64,000 nt of DNA from Riptortus pedestris (GCA_019009955.1 CM032228.1:221005001-221069000), one strand, 5' to 3'. Numbered from the stretch's first letter, positions 45,400 through 57,669 are shown. Numbers and translations are program-made. The notes: generated from the sequence alone by a model not told the origin.

Positions 45400-45629
45400 G
45401 GGGCTCAGGTTAGCCATGCGAGTTAAAGCGTTGACCTTTATCTCATATGGTAAACCTAGAGTGGCGAGTTCGATTCTCGCCTGGGCAAAGGAAATTATTT
45501 AGTGACGAAATTCATTCAATAACATCCTAAAATCCCACCTTGGCTAGAAAAGGGTGGTAACCTGTAGATAACCCGTCCCGATTAGCCTTAGTTGCAAAAA
45601 ATGGACGTTAATAAATAATAATAATAATA
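45400..45629 (+). mobile_element. SINE S2
   Basis: Starts GGGGCTCAGGTTAGCCATGC and ends AATAATAATA. Diagnostic bases: CATGCG in the head, GGGCAAAGG, AAAAGGGTGG, GCCTTAGTTGC. The left flank AATAATACTG and right flank AATAATACTG suggest its own target duplication, partly blurred by the tail. Confidence 0.9.
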
Positions 45630-46740
45630 CTGCGAGATGCATTCCTTTCTACTCTTTATAAATCAAAAAGAGTTCCACTATAGAGGCTAGATACTCCTGA
45701 GGAAATCGTTACAGGAATCACGCGTAGGATACGTTAAAGTTAATTTTAGTTAATGCTACTTTTTTTTACAGTAACTATACTTTTTTTAAGGTGACTCGGG
45801 CAGTATAGATGTGGAGGAGGCCTTCTTTCCTTTTCTTTGTATTTTGCTTGTTATTCATTCATTTATTGTGTTTTAAAATGCCCTTATTTTTTTTCAATCT
45901 GATTTTATTTATTTTTTGTGCGCTCTTCGGATATGCATTCTATTAAATATTGACGCTTATAAAAGAAAGACATTATGGGTTTATAAACAAAGACATGATC
46001 CATTAAACCATGTGGAGTATTATTAACTTAAAGATCATTGAGTATTGAGTCATAATCCAAAACAAAACTGGGGCTCAGGTTAGCCTTGCGAGTTAAAGCG
46101 TTGACCTTTATCTCACATGGTAAACCTAGAGTGGCGAGTTCGATTCCTGCCTGGGAAAAGGAAATTATTTAGTGACGAAATTCATTAAATAACGTCCTAA
46201 AATCCCACCCTGGCTAGAAAACGGTGGTAACCTGTAGATAACCCGTCCCGATTAGCCTTAGTTGCAAAAAATGGACGTTAATAAATAATAATAATAATAT
46301 TGCGAGGTGCTTTCCTTTCTACTCTTTATAAATCGGATTAAAGGAGTTCCACTATAGAGGCTAGATACTCCTGAGGAAATCGTTACAGGAAACACGCATA
46401 GGATAAGGTAAAGTTAATTTTAGTTAATGCTACTTTTTTTTACAGTAACTATACTTTTTTTAAGGTGACTCGGGCAGTATAGATGTGGAGGAGGCCTTCT
46501 TTCCTTTTCTTTGTATTTTGCTTGTTATTCATTCATTTATTGTATTTTAAAATACCATTATTTTTTTTCAATCTGATTTTATTTCTTTTTTGTAGGCTCT
46601 TCGGACGTGCATTCTATTAAATATTGACGCTTATAAAAGAAAAACGTTACGGGTTTATAAACTAAGACATGATCCATTAAACCATGTGGAGTATTATTAA
46701 CTTAAAGATCATTGAGTATTGAGTCATAATCCAAAACAAA
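45630..46740. repeat. Tandem duplication between SINEs (period about 670 bp)
   Basis: Spacers 45630-46068 and 46299-46740 are the same sequence with a few per cent of differences, for example CGCGTAGGATACG against CGCATAGGATAAG. Each begins TGCGAG-TGC-TTCC and ends CATAATCCAAAACAAAACT. No gene is present; 45760-45960 is a T-rich stretch repeated at 46430-46620. Confidence 0.92.
46069..46298 (+). mobile_element. SINE S3, hybrid of S2 and S4
   Basis: The left flank (AAAACAAAACT) and left diagnostic bases (CTTGCG, GGGAAAAGG, AAAACGGTGG) are those of S4. The right diagnostic bases (GCCTTAGTTGCAAAAAATGG) and right flank (TGCGAGGTGC) are those of S2. The switch lies between 46222 and 46259. Confidence 0.9.
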
Positions 46741-46983
46741 ACTGGGGCTCAGGTTAGCCTTGCGAGTTAAAGCGTTGACCTTTATCTCACATGGTAAACC
46801 TAGAGTGGCGAGTTCGATTCCTGCCTGGGAAAAGGAAATTATTTAGTGACGAAATTCATTAAATAACGTCCTAAAATCCCACCCTGGCTAGAAAACGGTG
46901 GTAACCTGTAGATAACCCGTCCCGATTAGCCTAAGTTGCAAAGAGTGGATGTTAATAAATAATAATAATAAAACAAAACTAGT
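46731..46983 (+). mobile_element. SINE S4 with 11-bp TSD
   Basis: SINE body about 46742-46971. AAAACAAAACT lies on both sides, a perfect target duplication, so S4 is a genuine separate insertion. Confidence 0.9.
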
Positions 46984-46984
46984 T

Positions 46985-48350
46985 CATTAACAAAAGTTCA
47001 ACCATCTATCAAACATAACATATGCTACATTAGGTTCCATCACCTATCAACTATAACACATGCTACACCATGCGAGATGGAATATCTTTAAGGAAGTCCC
47101 ATGTTCTGGAGAAACGTGTAAATCGAAATGTGAGATATTCTGTCTTTAATAATTTCGTAGATTTTCGTATTCTATAATTCTGCCGTCTGTCGATAAGTGA
47201 TTCATAGTTAAGTATATTGATTTTTCAGTCTGATCGAGATAGGAATAAGTTAAAAGATATTGTCCTATTCAGTAACTCTGATTTCATCTATATAGTGACG
47301 TTTCGTGGACGATCACTCTCTTATGCAATACTTAATTTTGCTACAGACCTGTTATTTTATGCTAACATGCTTCATGTCATTCTTTTAGTCATGTGTTCCC
47401 AGTAACGTTAAGTGTAGAGTTATTAATGTCAATAAAGTTTGTGCCCGGGAATCCACATCACTTTTCTTGTCGCCTATAGGGTACCTCCCTTGTGTTCTGA
47501 AATGTGCATAATTCGGGAATAAGTTTCCCATGTGTTTATAAAGGAAGTTAAACAACTTAATGACTTTGATTAGATAGTAATGTTGTAAGTAAATATTACC
47601 AGATCAAGAATATGTACTGTAATCTAGGATGAGTATACATGTATAAACACGCCTCACTAGAAATACCCTTTCTTCTTCTCTCCCTCTATACCTTTCTCTT
47701 TCTTTCACTTTCTCCTATTCCATCATCCCACCCGGAACCACCGGTTACTTAGTAACTTGGGCCCTGGTTCCATTCACAACCCAAACAAGTCAATATACCC
47801 CAATAAAATGAAACAAAGAGATCAGTAGGGGAACTATCAAAGTACAACCACGCAGATCTTACATTATGTCCATTTCTTTACAAAGTGTTGGAAAAATTAG
47901 CCTCAAATTAAAAAAAAAAAAAAAATCCATAGAAATAGAAATATCTCCTCTAGGAATTTATCTTCTCTAGTAACATCCGCTTCACAGGTGGCATTACCAA
48001 TTTTTTCTACGATTATTGATAACCTCTGTGTTTCTACTCAGATTGCATGACTTTTCAAACTAATTGCAGCATATGTTCCAGTTTCTGAATTAGATGTTCG
48101 TAGATTCGTCTGTGGAGTAAAGAGTATATAATAAAATTTAAAAAAATATTTTTGTATAACATGGGATATTCGTTTTTAATTTTCCTATCCCTGAAACCTA
48201 TCCTTGAGTTATTTACAGTCTAACGAGGGAGGGTTGTGGTTAATATCCAAGATTTAATCTTGGAAAGAAAGAAAGGCTTCATAAAACTTCAGCTATTTCA
48301 AGGTGGAAGTGATAACCATAAGTTTTTATTGAGGTAAACAAAGAATCAAA
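46985..48350. other. Unassigned stretch
   Basis: A short direct repeat flanks the start (ACATATGCTACATTAGG and ACACATGCTACACCATG at 47020-47070). The frame at 47217-47405 is not recognisable. No gene seen. Confidence 0.4.
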
Positions 48351-48352
48351 CA

Positions 48353-48398
<46 letters not shown>
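48351..48398. repeat. (CA)n microsatellite
   Basis: Nearly pure CA repeat. Confidence 0.95.
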
Positions 48399-48399
<1 letters not shown>

Positions 48400-48404
<5 letters not shown>

Positions 48405-49485
48405 ATATGCATTATTTGTATACTATCAAAAAGGGCCTTTTGAGTCTTTACGATTCGTTTTTAGATGGAAAGAAAAAAAGTTTGGTTGGGTGAGAATACG
48501 ATAATAAAAGGTAGGGAGTTAATAGCATTTCGCTCATTCTTTCCCAGGAGTCTTTCCTAACTCGAATTTAAACGAATTAGCAACTCTTCAGCTGGTACAA
48601 GGCGGGCGGCGCTTTTAGCTCTGAGAAAGAATGCAGGGAATCCAACAATGCAAATCCTTCCCAGAGGGGAGACATTGTTGGACTTACTCACGGCTGTTTT
48701 ATAAGAACCTCCAGTATTAGTCGTAATGAGTTGATGAGAGCTCTCGTGACAAACAGGAAAGCCTGAATATGATGGAACTGACCTGGAGTCTTAATCTGTT
48801 GGGAACTGGGTTAATACTGGAGACAAAGAAGAAGAGGCCAGCCTCAGAAATGGGAGAATTAACTGCGTGCAATAGATGAAGGAGGCTGGCGGAAGTTGAG
48901 CAAGGACCACGTCTACAATGTCATTCAATTAGGAAACTCGACGTTGTAGACAATCCTTAACGACTACAACTATAATCATTCTTAAAGTTCTATCGTACTT
49001 TCTGAATGTGGGTCTAAGATACATAATAAATTATACAAATATATTATGTGCAAGACATTTGAACTTATCAATATAATAATCATTCATTATTAGTTACTCT
49101 TTTCCCCTCTTTTCCAAACCGGCTATCTGCTCTTGCTGTCTTCTCGCCATTTTCAATGTGCTAATTTTTGGTAGCTCTACGACTACCATTATCAAGCCAA
49201 CAATCGTCATTGTAGTTCCGGACAGGTGGAAGTGCAGGGTCTATTACTTTTTTTTTTTTTTTTTTCTTGTCCATCAAATTATTTTGGCGAGTTAACGATT
49301 ATGAGATCCCTAGAAGGGTCCTTGTGGGGCTCTTATCCCCGGGAGGGGATAAAGTATACTACAACTCTAAGAGCTTAGAAGGACCCCGCCAATGAGAAAA
49401 TAGGTTATGTATCTCGCTAACCTTGGGAAATACCTTTACCACAAGGAAAATACCCTAATCCTTAGAATCATTTTCCGCCATAGGG
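48400..49485. other. Unassigned, partly less AT-rich stretch
   Basis: About 48540-48960 is less AT-rich than its surroundings and free of the window's repeat families. No long frame or clear exon was found. A small hairpin, TTATCCCC-GGGA-GGGGATAA, lies near 49333-49352. Confidence 0.4.
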
Positions 49486-49489
49486 TCCC

Positions 49490-50222
49490 CTACCTAGGAG
49501 CTGACGAGAATGAGGTCCAATCAAATTTATCCATATATATTTGTCTGTTACCAACATACTTATCCGCCCTCATTTAATAAAAATTCAAATATCTCCGGTA
49601 ATATTCAAGCTAGAGAATAAATGTATATAACAATATTTATAGTAAATTTAATTTGCAATAGGATTGACTCTATAGAAGTTTTCGATTCGACTTATAGTAA
49701 CGGAGATATTTCGAATTGTCGAAAATCCTCCCCTCTAACCCCCCCCCCTCCCACTGGATCCCACCCCAATTATTGTATGATCGTTGTCAAACTCGATTTT
49801 AAAACTAAAATTAAAGATCGAGGTCGTTAACACCTGAAATAGGACCAGTGGGGGGGGGAGGGGGAGTTAGACGGGGTAAATTTAGAAAATTCAAAATATG
49901 TTCCTTATTATAAGTCGGATCGAAAAATTGAACAGAACCAATATTATTACAAATTTAATGTTCTGTAAATGTCGTTATATACAAGTGTTCTCCATACCCA
50001 ATATTAACCGAGATATGGACATGTATAGATTTCAGTCTATAGTAAAGCCCCACTCCTACTAATGCTCTATTAACAATAAGCTGCTGTACCATGAAGCCCT
50101 TTATTTGAAGCTTAAATACCAAATATTTGTCTCATCGAACTTTTACTTTTCAAAATAAATGCAAGGACGGGGAATGCACGAGGGAAATCTGTTTAGTTGA
50201 CGCAGCCCCTGCGTGACGGGAA
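49490..50222. mobile_element. HX pieces in opposing orientation, set 1
   Basis: 49490-49545 is a 3' block (minus). 49563-49756 is a 5'-middle segment (plus) ending ...CCACTGGATCCCACCCC. From there AATTATTGTATGATCG starts a minus-strand segment running to the 5' end at about 50220 (CCCCTGCGTGACGG). The plus-to-minus junction is identical in design to that at 50880-50910. Confidence 0.8.
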
Positions 50223-50456
50223 TTGGCTAGATTCGCGACCAGCGGCTTAGCAATTCCCATTAGTTGTCGGTTCGGGAATCGGATGTTGGCAGAAGGTGCT
50301 GGCATCGATCTCAGCCTCCTCCTCATTGGCAGACCACTCAACACCTCAAGAGGAAGGATTCTATATACCTGTCTATCAAGACACTTTTCCTAAAAAAATT
50401 ATAGTTTCTATCACCTTTAAAATATAAATAATTTCAACAAGAACCATAATGATATT

Positions 50457-51235
50457 AGCAGATTTCACTTAAGGGAAATCAACAATTGAGGTCGTACTCA
50501 CGACGCGGTTTTCGAAACATTTCTTCAACTGTCCATCGATCCATCCCAGGAGATGACGACAAAGTCCGTCACGCAAAGGCTGCGTAAACTAAGCAGGTTT
50601 CCCACGTGAAGTTTTCAATAAAGAAATTTCACGAGAGCAGAACAGTTAAGAAAACTCCCGAACTAGCTTTTGGCGGTAAACTCACACTCGTCCGTAATCC
50701 GCCCTCATTTAATAAAAATTCAAATTTCTCCGGTAATATTCAAGATAGAGAATAAATGTGTATAACAATATTTATAGTAAATTTAATTTGCAATAGGATT
50801 GATTCTATACAAGTTTTTGATTCGACGTATAGTAACGGAGCTATTTCGAATTGTCGAAAATCCTCCCCTCTAACCCCCCCCCCCTTCCCACTGGATCCCA
50901 CCCCAATTTTTGTTTGATCGTTGCCAAACTCGATATTTAAAAGTTTTATGTAAAAAGAAGTTCGTTAGTGGCTGAAATTGGACCAGTGGGAGGGGGGGGG
51001 TTTAGGGGGGAGGATTTAATTTTGTAAATTCAAAATATCTGCATTACTAAACGTCAGATCGAAAACTTGTATAGAATCAATCTTATTGCAAACTAAATTT
51101 ACGAGACGGACGAGATGTGATCGGCTAATGTCGGTATTGTTGGGCGGAAACAGTCGAAAACTAGTTTGGCTATTTTCGTAACTGTTTGGATCTCGTGAAA
51201 TCGGTTTAGAGACTGCTGGTGTAAGCTGCAAATAC
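50457..51235. mobile_element. HX pieces in opposing orientation, set 2
   Basis: 50457-50565 is a 3' end (minus; hairpin arms mutated), interrupted exactly where a plus copy starts (AAAGTCCGTCACGCAAAGGC, 50566). That copy runs to CCACTGGATCCCACCCC (about 50903) and then switches to a minus segment to about 51235, with an internal deletion near 51105. Confidence 0.8.
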
Positions 51236-51299
51236 GTTCTGTAGGTGCCCCCACACCCCCACTTCTTTAGTTTCTTGGACTACTAAAATTTGTTTTATT

Positions 51300-51570
51300 A
51301 AAATATTCTGATTTATTATAAATTGCAGTATAGTAAATTGTTGACAATTAAGTTAATATGTTATTTTCAGATATATATCCGTAATTGTTTTTCATTCCGG
51401 TGAACAATATATCTATCCGCTCAGCTCTGTGTGGTTGGCAGACAAATTTGTTTACAAAGAAGCCGTTTCACTCACGTTGGTGTTAAATGTTACCAGCATG
51501 CAGATTTCTCTATTGGAAAACTTCACGTGGGAAATCTGCTTAGTTTACGCAGCCCCTGCGTGACGGACTA
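51300..51570 (-). mobile_element. HX variant 5' end
   Basis: GTAATTGTTTTTCATTCCGG, CTCAGCTCTGTGTGGTTGGC and ATGCAGATTTCTCTATTG are shared with 180-400. Ends CCCCTGCGTGACGGACT at about 51569. Confidence 0.75.
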
Positions 51571-54035
51571 TTTCATTTAGACAATTGTTTTTAATCCACT
51601 GTTTAATAAAAAAAAACATTTTGTTAAAACTTGCCAGGGCGGAGGAAATAGAGCGAAGTGAATACTTTATTAGATGTGGTCGAGCGGTAGGGAATAGTTC
51701 GTCTGGGGTTCAGCAAGGGCCTTCAAGTTTCCGACCAAACAATCCAGTCTAAAACTCCCGGAATACTTTCTTTTATAAGGGAAGCTTTGCCTTGAAGCAA
51801 ATAATATAAATTGAAAATAGGGGAAAGGGGTAGCTTTCTTAACTAACAATAGTTTTCAGCAAGAGCAAAATGTTGAAAAAGCACGAGATGTATACAAGAC
51901 GCCAAATAGTGCTAAATAAAATGGGTATTATTTAGCACTATTCGAACGTCAAGTAAGAAAATATTAGCTCCGCAGTCAAAACTTTATTCAGGATTAAGGG
52001 CAATAACAGGCTACCAATGAATGCAAAATTCTATTCAGGAATTCCTACCTACCCGTTATAAACGTAACATAAATAGAGAAGCGGTAATAGACAAGAGAGC
52101 CTTATAAATCAAGAAAAAATTGTATATATTAAAACATAATAACCACTTTCGATGTCTTTTTTAAATACATAGATTTGAATAAAAGTTGTATTAAGCGAAA
52201 AACATGCTAATTCTAACTTCCAACGAGAGCTAAGTTTAAATTGATAACCTATAATATACACAAATAAGAATAGAAGTTCGTCCTAGGTTTTTTTAAAACT
52301 GTAAATAAGGAAATATTAATTCTCTAAAAATGGGCGAGTCCTTATAGAATCAATCTATAAATATCATATAGTAAGCAAGCAAGAGGAATTTGTATTTTGT
52401 ATTAACATGTATCATTCTCCATTGCGAAAATTATGATTTTTATCGTTATCATAATTTAAAAGGAGTCACAAACTCAATATCTCAGAAGAATATTAAATAA
52501 AAAATAATAATAATTATGAGAATTGGGGATAGGTTTGGACCCTTGCCTAAAGCCAGCAGTGCCCAACCCCAGATGAAGTTATTCTTAAACTAACACGAAA
52601 CTATCAATTTTGTATAAATGGTGGATTTGTCTATCTGATTTCTTTTTGTAGAAGGTCCTTTCAGTCTTTAGTTGAAAAATGTCGGGTAAATATGCGTTAC
52701 TATAAATCATTTCTTAAAAATGTAACTTCAGTCAATTATATGTCTATACCTTGCAAACATTACAAAACATCAGTGATAACTTCGTTTTACCTAATTAAAT
52801 AAAAATAGGTACATTAATAATGCAACGATCATCAATGTTTAATGAGCCATTGGTGTGGACTCTTCTCAGCAAGTTGATTTAATATGAGACACATAAACCC
52901 CCTTAAAAACTATAAATGATGCCTTATAAACACATATACCAAACACCTGTCTCTGGAATATTCCTAATACAAAGCCCCATTAAAACAGGGGAGCCATTAA
53001 AACACAAAAAAATGTTATGGAGACGTTTTATTGAAGTGCAGATACGGCTCGTTAGTATCTCAAGGGGTGAAGTTCCCGAAGTAAACGGAAAAAAAGTTTT
53101 GATAATAATATAATAACAAAGTATGTTCATTTAGTATATTTGCAATATAAATTACAATTTTACAATTTTTTTTAATAAAAAAGAAAAAAACTTTCTACAA
53201 TATACACACAAACATACATTACTTGGATTATGTGGTCCGTCCGTTGAGTTCTGCCTACTCCAAGCTCGGATATGTTTCTGATAGGAAATATGTTCCTTAT
53301 AGATAATATTTAATTGTAATAAATGCTATCCATGATTTGAATTATTCAAGGTGTGTCAAACAGTGGAGATGGCTTGACTAGGGACTTCTTTTCATTTATT
53401 CCTTAAAACGGAAATTTCTAATCTACGTCTTCTACCTGACACGTACGGGAAAGAATACACCTCGACAGGAAGTTTAGTTGTAAGCATTGATGAAGCCTTG
53501 CCAAAAACAAATATCAACATCATTCAGCCTCTAATGATTTCTCGAGCGAAGCCGGGTACCTTAGCTAGCACAACATACATTTACAAAGTGCAAAAACAGA
53601 GAATATTTAATTATCGTACTCATCAGTTAGGAATTTCCGGTAACTTTGTGAGACACACAAACACAATGTCTGTCAATCGTTACCACAGGAAAATAAAATA
53701 TAATCATTGTGACTTAATTTTGGAGAACTAAGAAATTTCCTTCTGAATTCCTAAAGTACTGGACATACTGATATGAAATGAAATGTATTCTTCAATTCAT
53801 TCATATTGCACAAAGAGCATACCCATAAATTTTCAGTTTTACACACCGAGTAATTCAGCATTTCTCCCCTTACTTTCATAATCAGGGTTATGAAATGTAT
53901 GCTGTTCTTATTGCTAATATAGCTATTATTTACTAAAGTGAAATTGAGATGTTTGTAGTTACATTGAAACGTAGAATAGAATCAAAATATTTTGGGAAAC
54001 ATTGTAAACTTAGGTTTTCCAATATTGCATCTATT
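51571..54035. other. Unassigned AT-rich stretch with one perfect hairpin
   Basis: Arms 51905-51919 and 51928-51942 (AATAGTGCTAAATAA and its reverse complement) form a perfect 15-bp stem with an 8-nt loop. Frames at 52916-53113 and 53498-53731 are not recognisable. No gene seen in 2.4 kb. Confidence 0.45.
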
Positions 54036-54039
54036 TTTT

Positions 54040-54540
54040 TTTCTCTATATGCTACATTTCCCTTCAATCCAGCTGATATCTAGTTCTAGCAATTCCTGAC
54101 TTATGCATTTCAGGTTCGCAAACCAATTAGCCTGTTTTTCAATTACATGATCAGTGATTATTCTGGACAGAAGATAACTTGGAAGATTTAAATTTTTATT
54201 CAAATAATTTAAAAAATAATTTAAACTTGAAAAAATAGAGTAGGTAACGTTTAGTTTCTAAATACAAAATATAGTCTGGACAGTTTTTTGGAAGTGAGAA
54301 AATTTTTTGAATGCAATATGTTTGTAGTGACTCAACCTCACCGTACGTTTCCTTACCCCAGAATTGCACCCCACAACATATAACCACTCTTTAGGTTGCA
54401 AATGCGCTAAACTTTGATCCCATTTGCGTATTTTTGTTAGTACCACAATTCTGCCAGATAGCATTAATTCCGAATTTGACAGTTGTTGTCTTTTCCTTGA
54501 AGTGCTGCTTCAAGTGCCAATCGAGGAGTGCCCGGTGCAC
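54040..54540 (-). pseudogene. Non-LTR retrotransposon C-terminal relic
   Basis: On the minus strand, frames at 54464-54258 and 54387-54196 give GVQFWGKETYGEVESLQTYC followed by IQKIFSLPKNCPDYILYLET. This has the pattern of the region after the reverse transcriptase in many arthropod LINEs (WG, then a helix with LQ-x-K/Q-I-L-x-LP and a later E-x-G/K). A further fragment near 54200-54050, in another frame, reads LPSYLLSRIITDHVIEKQAN and ISQELLELDISWIEGKC, the expected downstream part, ending in a stop. Frameshifts separate the parts; the RT catalytic motif and 5' regions are missing. This relic is a different LINE lineage from that at 2640-3110. Identification rests on motif pattern only. Confidence 0.6.
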
Positions 54541-54955
54541 CTAAATTAATATAAGAAAGACTTGGTAACTTTTATAGGATGCCTAAACCATTAAGAAGGA
54601 TGGACAAAGTTGGATGACAGCGAGAGAAATGCTAAGTGCCCTATTGAACAACACAGATAAAATGCCATTAAAATATATACAGTTAATTAAAAACTAAATT
54701 CGGAAATAAAGTAGGACTTTGGCACATTGTTCGTGCCTCAGAAATTTAATTTAGCGGGAATGAAGTATACACTACTAAGTCATTAGGACTCGCTAAGATT
54801 GCTAAGTTTGGGGTGTGTAGTAAGCCGACAAAATGATAAGTTTTATCGCGTCGCAGAGAGAGAGAGGTGAGGAAAGAGGGAGAGGGAGAGGAGCACGTGT
54901 GTGGCCTGCGAACCAGGAGACCAGCCAGACCTCCCTAGATCAATATAGAGTAGAG
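54541..54955. other. Unassigned stretch, purine-rich at its end
   Basis: 54855-54892 is a GA-rich run preceding the CT-rich block. The open frame spanning it and the CT repeat is low-complexity and not a gene. Confidence 0.4.
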
Positions 54956-54964
54956 TCAAGGCAT

Positions 54965-54992
54965 GCCCTCTCTCCTTCCGTCTCTCTCTCAC

Positions 54993-55090
<98 letters not shown>

Positions 55091-55905
55091 TCTCACTCTC
55101 TTTCTCTCGTACTCTATCACTCCCACTCACGCATTCACTCACATGTACATTTACCCCCTTCACTCGCACTCATACTCACCCACTCACAAAGTCATTCACT
55201 CACTTAAGTCTCTCTCACGCACCAACACTAACTCGATCTCTCGAGCGACTAGATTGCAACTCACTCCTTCGCTTACTTACCCTCTCTCAATTTGACTCGG
55301 ACCTGCTAAATCACACCATCTAATTTCATTATCCACTAAATTAGTCAGCACCCGGTCATTCAAACTTTTATTGTCATCTTATACTCTCTCACTCTCTCAT
55401 ACTCTCTCTCTCTCTCTCTCTCTCACACACTCTCTCTCTCCCTCTCTCTCTCTCACTCACACTCTCTCTCTCCCTCTCTCTCTCACTCACACTCCCTCCC
55501 TCTCTCTCTCACTCTCTCTCTCACTCACACTCCCTCTCTCTCTCTCTCACTCTCTCTCTCACTCACACTCCCTCTCTCTCTCTCACTCTCTTCTCTTCTC
55601 TTCTCTCTCTCTCTCTCCCTCTCTTTCTCTCGTACTCTATGACTCCCACTCTACGCATTCACTCACATGTACATTTACCCCTTCACTCGCACTCATACTC
55701 ACCCACTCACAAAGTCATTCACTCACTTAAGTCTCTCTCACACACCAACACTAACTCGATCTCTCGAGCGACAAGCTTGCAACTCACTCCTTCGCTTACT
55801 TACCCTATCTCGATTTGACTCGGACCTACTAAATCACACCATCTAATTTGATTATCCACTAAATGAGTCAGCACCCGGTTATTCAAACTTTTATTTTCAT
55901 CTTAT
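54965..55905. repeat. CT-rich simple sequence with a duplicated 0.28-kb unit
   Basis: (CT)n with scattered CACT interruptions at 54985-55100 and 55375-55622. Each is followed by the same unit (55101-55382 and 55624-55905) containing ACATGTACATTTACCCC, CTCGATCTCTCGAGCGAC and CAGCACCCGGT-ATTCAAAC. The period is about 523 bp. Confidence 0.9.
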
Positions 55906-56286
55906 ATTTTTTTTCCTTCCTTGCTTAATTTTTCAATCAACCACTTCCCACATATTCGCTTAGCCTTTCTCACATTCACACGCCAATAATAACACTCTGG
56001 CATGTACTGAATTGGTCATCTATCTCAGTAAATGAATCACAAATCAACCAACCCTCTGCCATGCTTGTTAAACAACACAATCTCTAATACATACACTGAT
56101 TAACTCATTCGACCATAAACTCATATAAATAATAACACACATAATACTCCCAGGGATGGTAGAGGAATTAATATATATGAAACATTTTACTTCCCAAATT
56201 ATTAGGACAGAGCACACAGAGCCCACAGAACGTCGAACACATGTCTAACTGTATATGTAACTTACGTAAATGTCAACTAATACAAG
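55906..56286. other. Unassigned stretch
   Basis: Nothing recognised before the SINE at 56300. Confidence 0.4.
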
Positions 56287-56287
56287 A

Positions 56288-57160
56288 TAAAATTTAGATG
56301 GGGCTCAGGTTAGCGTTGGCTTTAATCTCATATGGCAAACCTAGAGTGGCGATTTCGGTTCCCGCCTGTGCAGTAAGAATTTATTTGGTGAAAAACTCAT
56401 TGTTCGGGTTCGATGGGGCTTCCCAAGAAAAATAGTATAGGGAGAGGCACCTTCGCCCCATTTGTGAATTGAGAGTGGACTGTATAGGGGATTAGATTAT
56501 ACTTGTGAGGCAAGAGCCAATATATATTAAGGTGTTGTACAAGTTTATGGGGGAGAGTCTATTTCAGGGACATTTTATGGTTATTTTGTTAGTTATTTTT
56601 TGCCAAACTTGAAGATCATGGTTACTGAGGGGGCTTCTCTGCATCTGGTAGAATCTGTTGCACCTTATATGTGGGGGGAAATGGTTATAGTTGACTTGAA
56701 CATGAGGGACTTGATTTTAATGATTTTAAATGTGAGTACTCACGCAATTTATTCATTTTATCCGTAGTTCTTCTCCTTCTTCCCGCTTCTCGGCTAGATC
56801 GCCCGACGGGCCCCGTTGCGTTTACTCGCACATTTTGGGGTTTGTTTCACCGGTGAAGAGAAGCTGTCTTTTACTGTCTGCCGGACTAGGCTTCCAACAT
56901 GTTCTGGGGTCTTCTTGTCCTTTTCCTGTCAGCCACTCTCAAGGCTTGATGAGGTGGCAGCGAGGTCTTCCCGGGAAAAGATGAGTTCCGGCGGGTGACG
57001 TCATCAACGGCTACACTCTTCGTGGACTTCATTCTTCCACGAAAACTCATTAAATAAAATCCTTAGCCCCACCCAGGCTAGAAAAGAGTGTTAACCTCTA
57101 GATAACCCATCCTAATTAGTCACAGCAGCAAAACGTTAATAAATAATAATAAAATATAGA
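56288..57160 (+). mobile_element. SINE split by an insertion
   Basis: SINE 5' part 56300-56401 and 3' part 57042-57150, in one orientation. The outer flanks AAAATTTAGAT and AAAATATAGAT are its own near-perfect target duplication. A 640-bp sequence separates the two halves. Confidence 0.88.
56402..57041. mobile_element. 640-bp insertion of unknown class, 10-bp TSD
   Basis: It starts GTTCGGGTTCGATGGGGC and ends with a small hairpin, CGTGGACTTCATTCTTCCACG without the last base. AAAACTCATT flanks it on both sides (56392-56401, 57042-57051). It is clearly less AT-rich than its surroundings, with no terminal inverted repeats, no TG...CA ends and no poly(A). A 49-codon + frame near 56621-56768 begins MVTEGASLHLVESVAPYMWG; the 60-codon frame at 56816-56998 is not recognisable. 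It could be a SINE, a solo LTR of odd type, a MULE-like element or a truncated LINE 5' part. Confidence 0.75.
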
Positions 57161-57668
57161 TTAAAATACAATATAAAACTTTAAAATGCGATAACATGTT
57201 TAAATCTAAATTGTTGTATACAATAGCACTAGCTAACATTTAAATAATAAATATAGTATTATGGGCATCTTGTTCGATGGATTTTGTGCCTGCAAGCACC
57301 GAAGATAAACGTTTTGTGGAGGAAAGCAGTCCTTGTTTAGTGTATCATTCAATAATACACATAATCATTCATTAAATCATTTAGTACGAAATTGGAAGCA
57401 CTGCCTTGGTCTCTTAATCAAAACTAACCTCTCTTGCCTCGGCTCAATCAGCCATCCATTCACTTACCATTATCATTTAATTCTCCCTTCAATCAGGCAA
57501 TTTATTCTTCCTCACTAACTCACTAATTTTCCTAAATATATATTAACTCGGAACCCATTTCTTCTAATGACACTCGGACACTCTGCAAATTTCTTTACTA
57601 ATGTTTTCGCTTTTATTCGCATACAGAGTCATTCGCGTCAAAATTTCTACTTTCAAAATTCATTTTTA
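57161..57668. other. Unassigned stretch
   Basis: Frames at 57333-57518 and 57567-57764 are not recognisable; the second runs into a SINE. Confidence 0.35.
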
Positions 57669-57669
57669 G

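Noticed and set aside
45269..45502. A 77-codon open frame
   Set aside because: Its C-terminal half is SINE sequence; the same peptide text appears in the other SINE copies.
48540..48960. A host exon in a less AT-rich patch
   Set aside because: No frame of useful length with convincing splice sites was found.
54833..55730. Long serine/leucine-rich open frames of 110-124 codons
   Set aside because: They are translations of (CT)n simple sequence; the residue pattern follows the dinucleotide repeat, not a protein.
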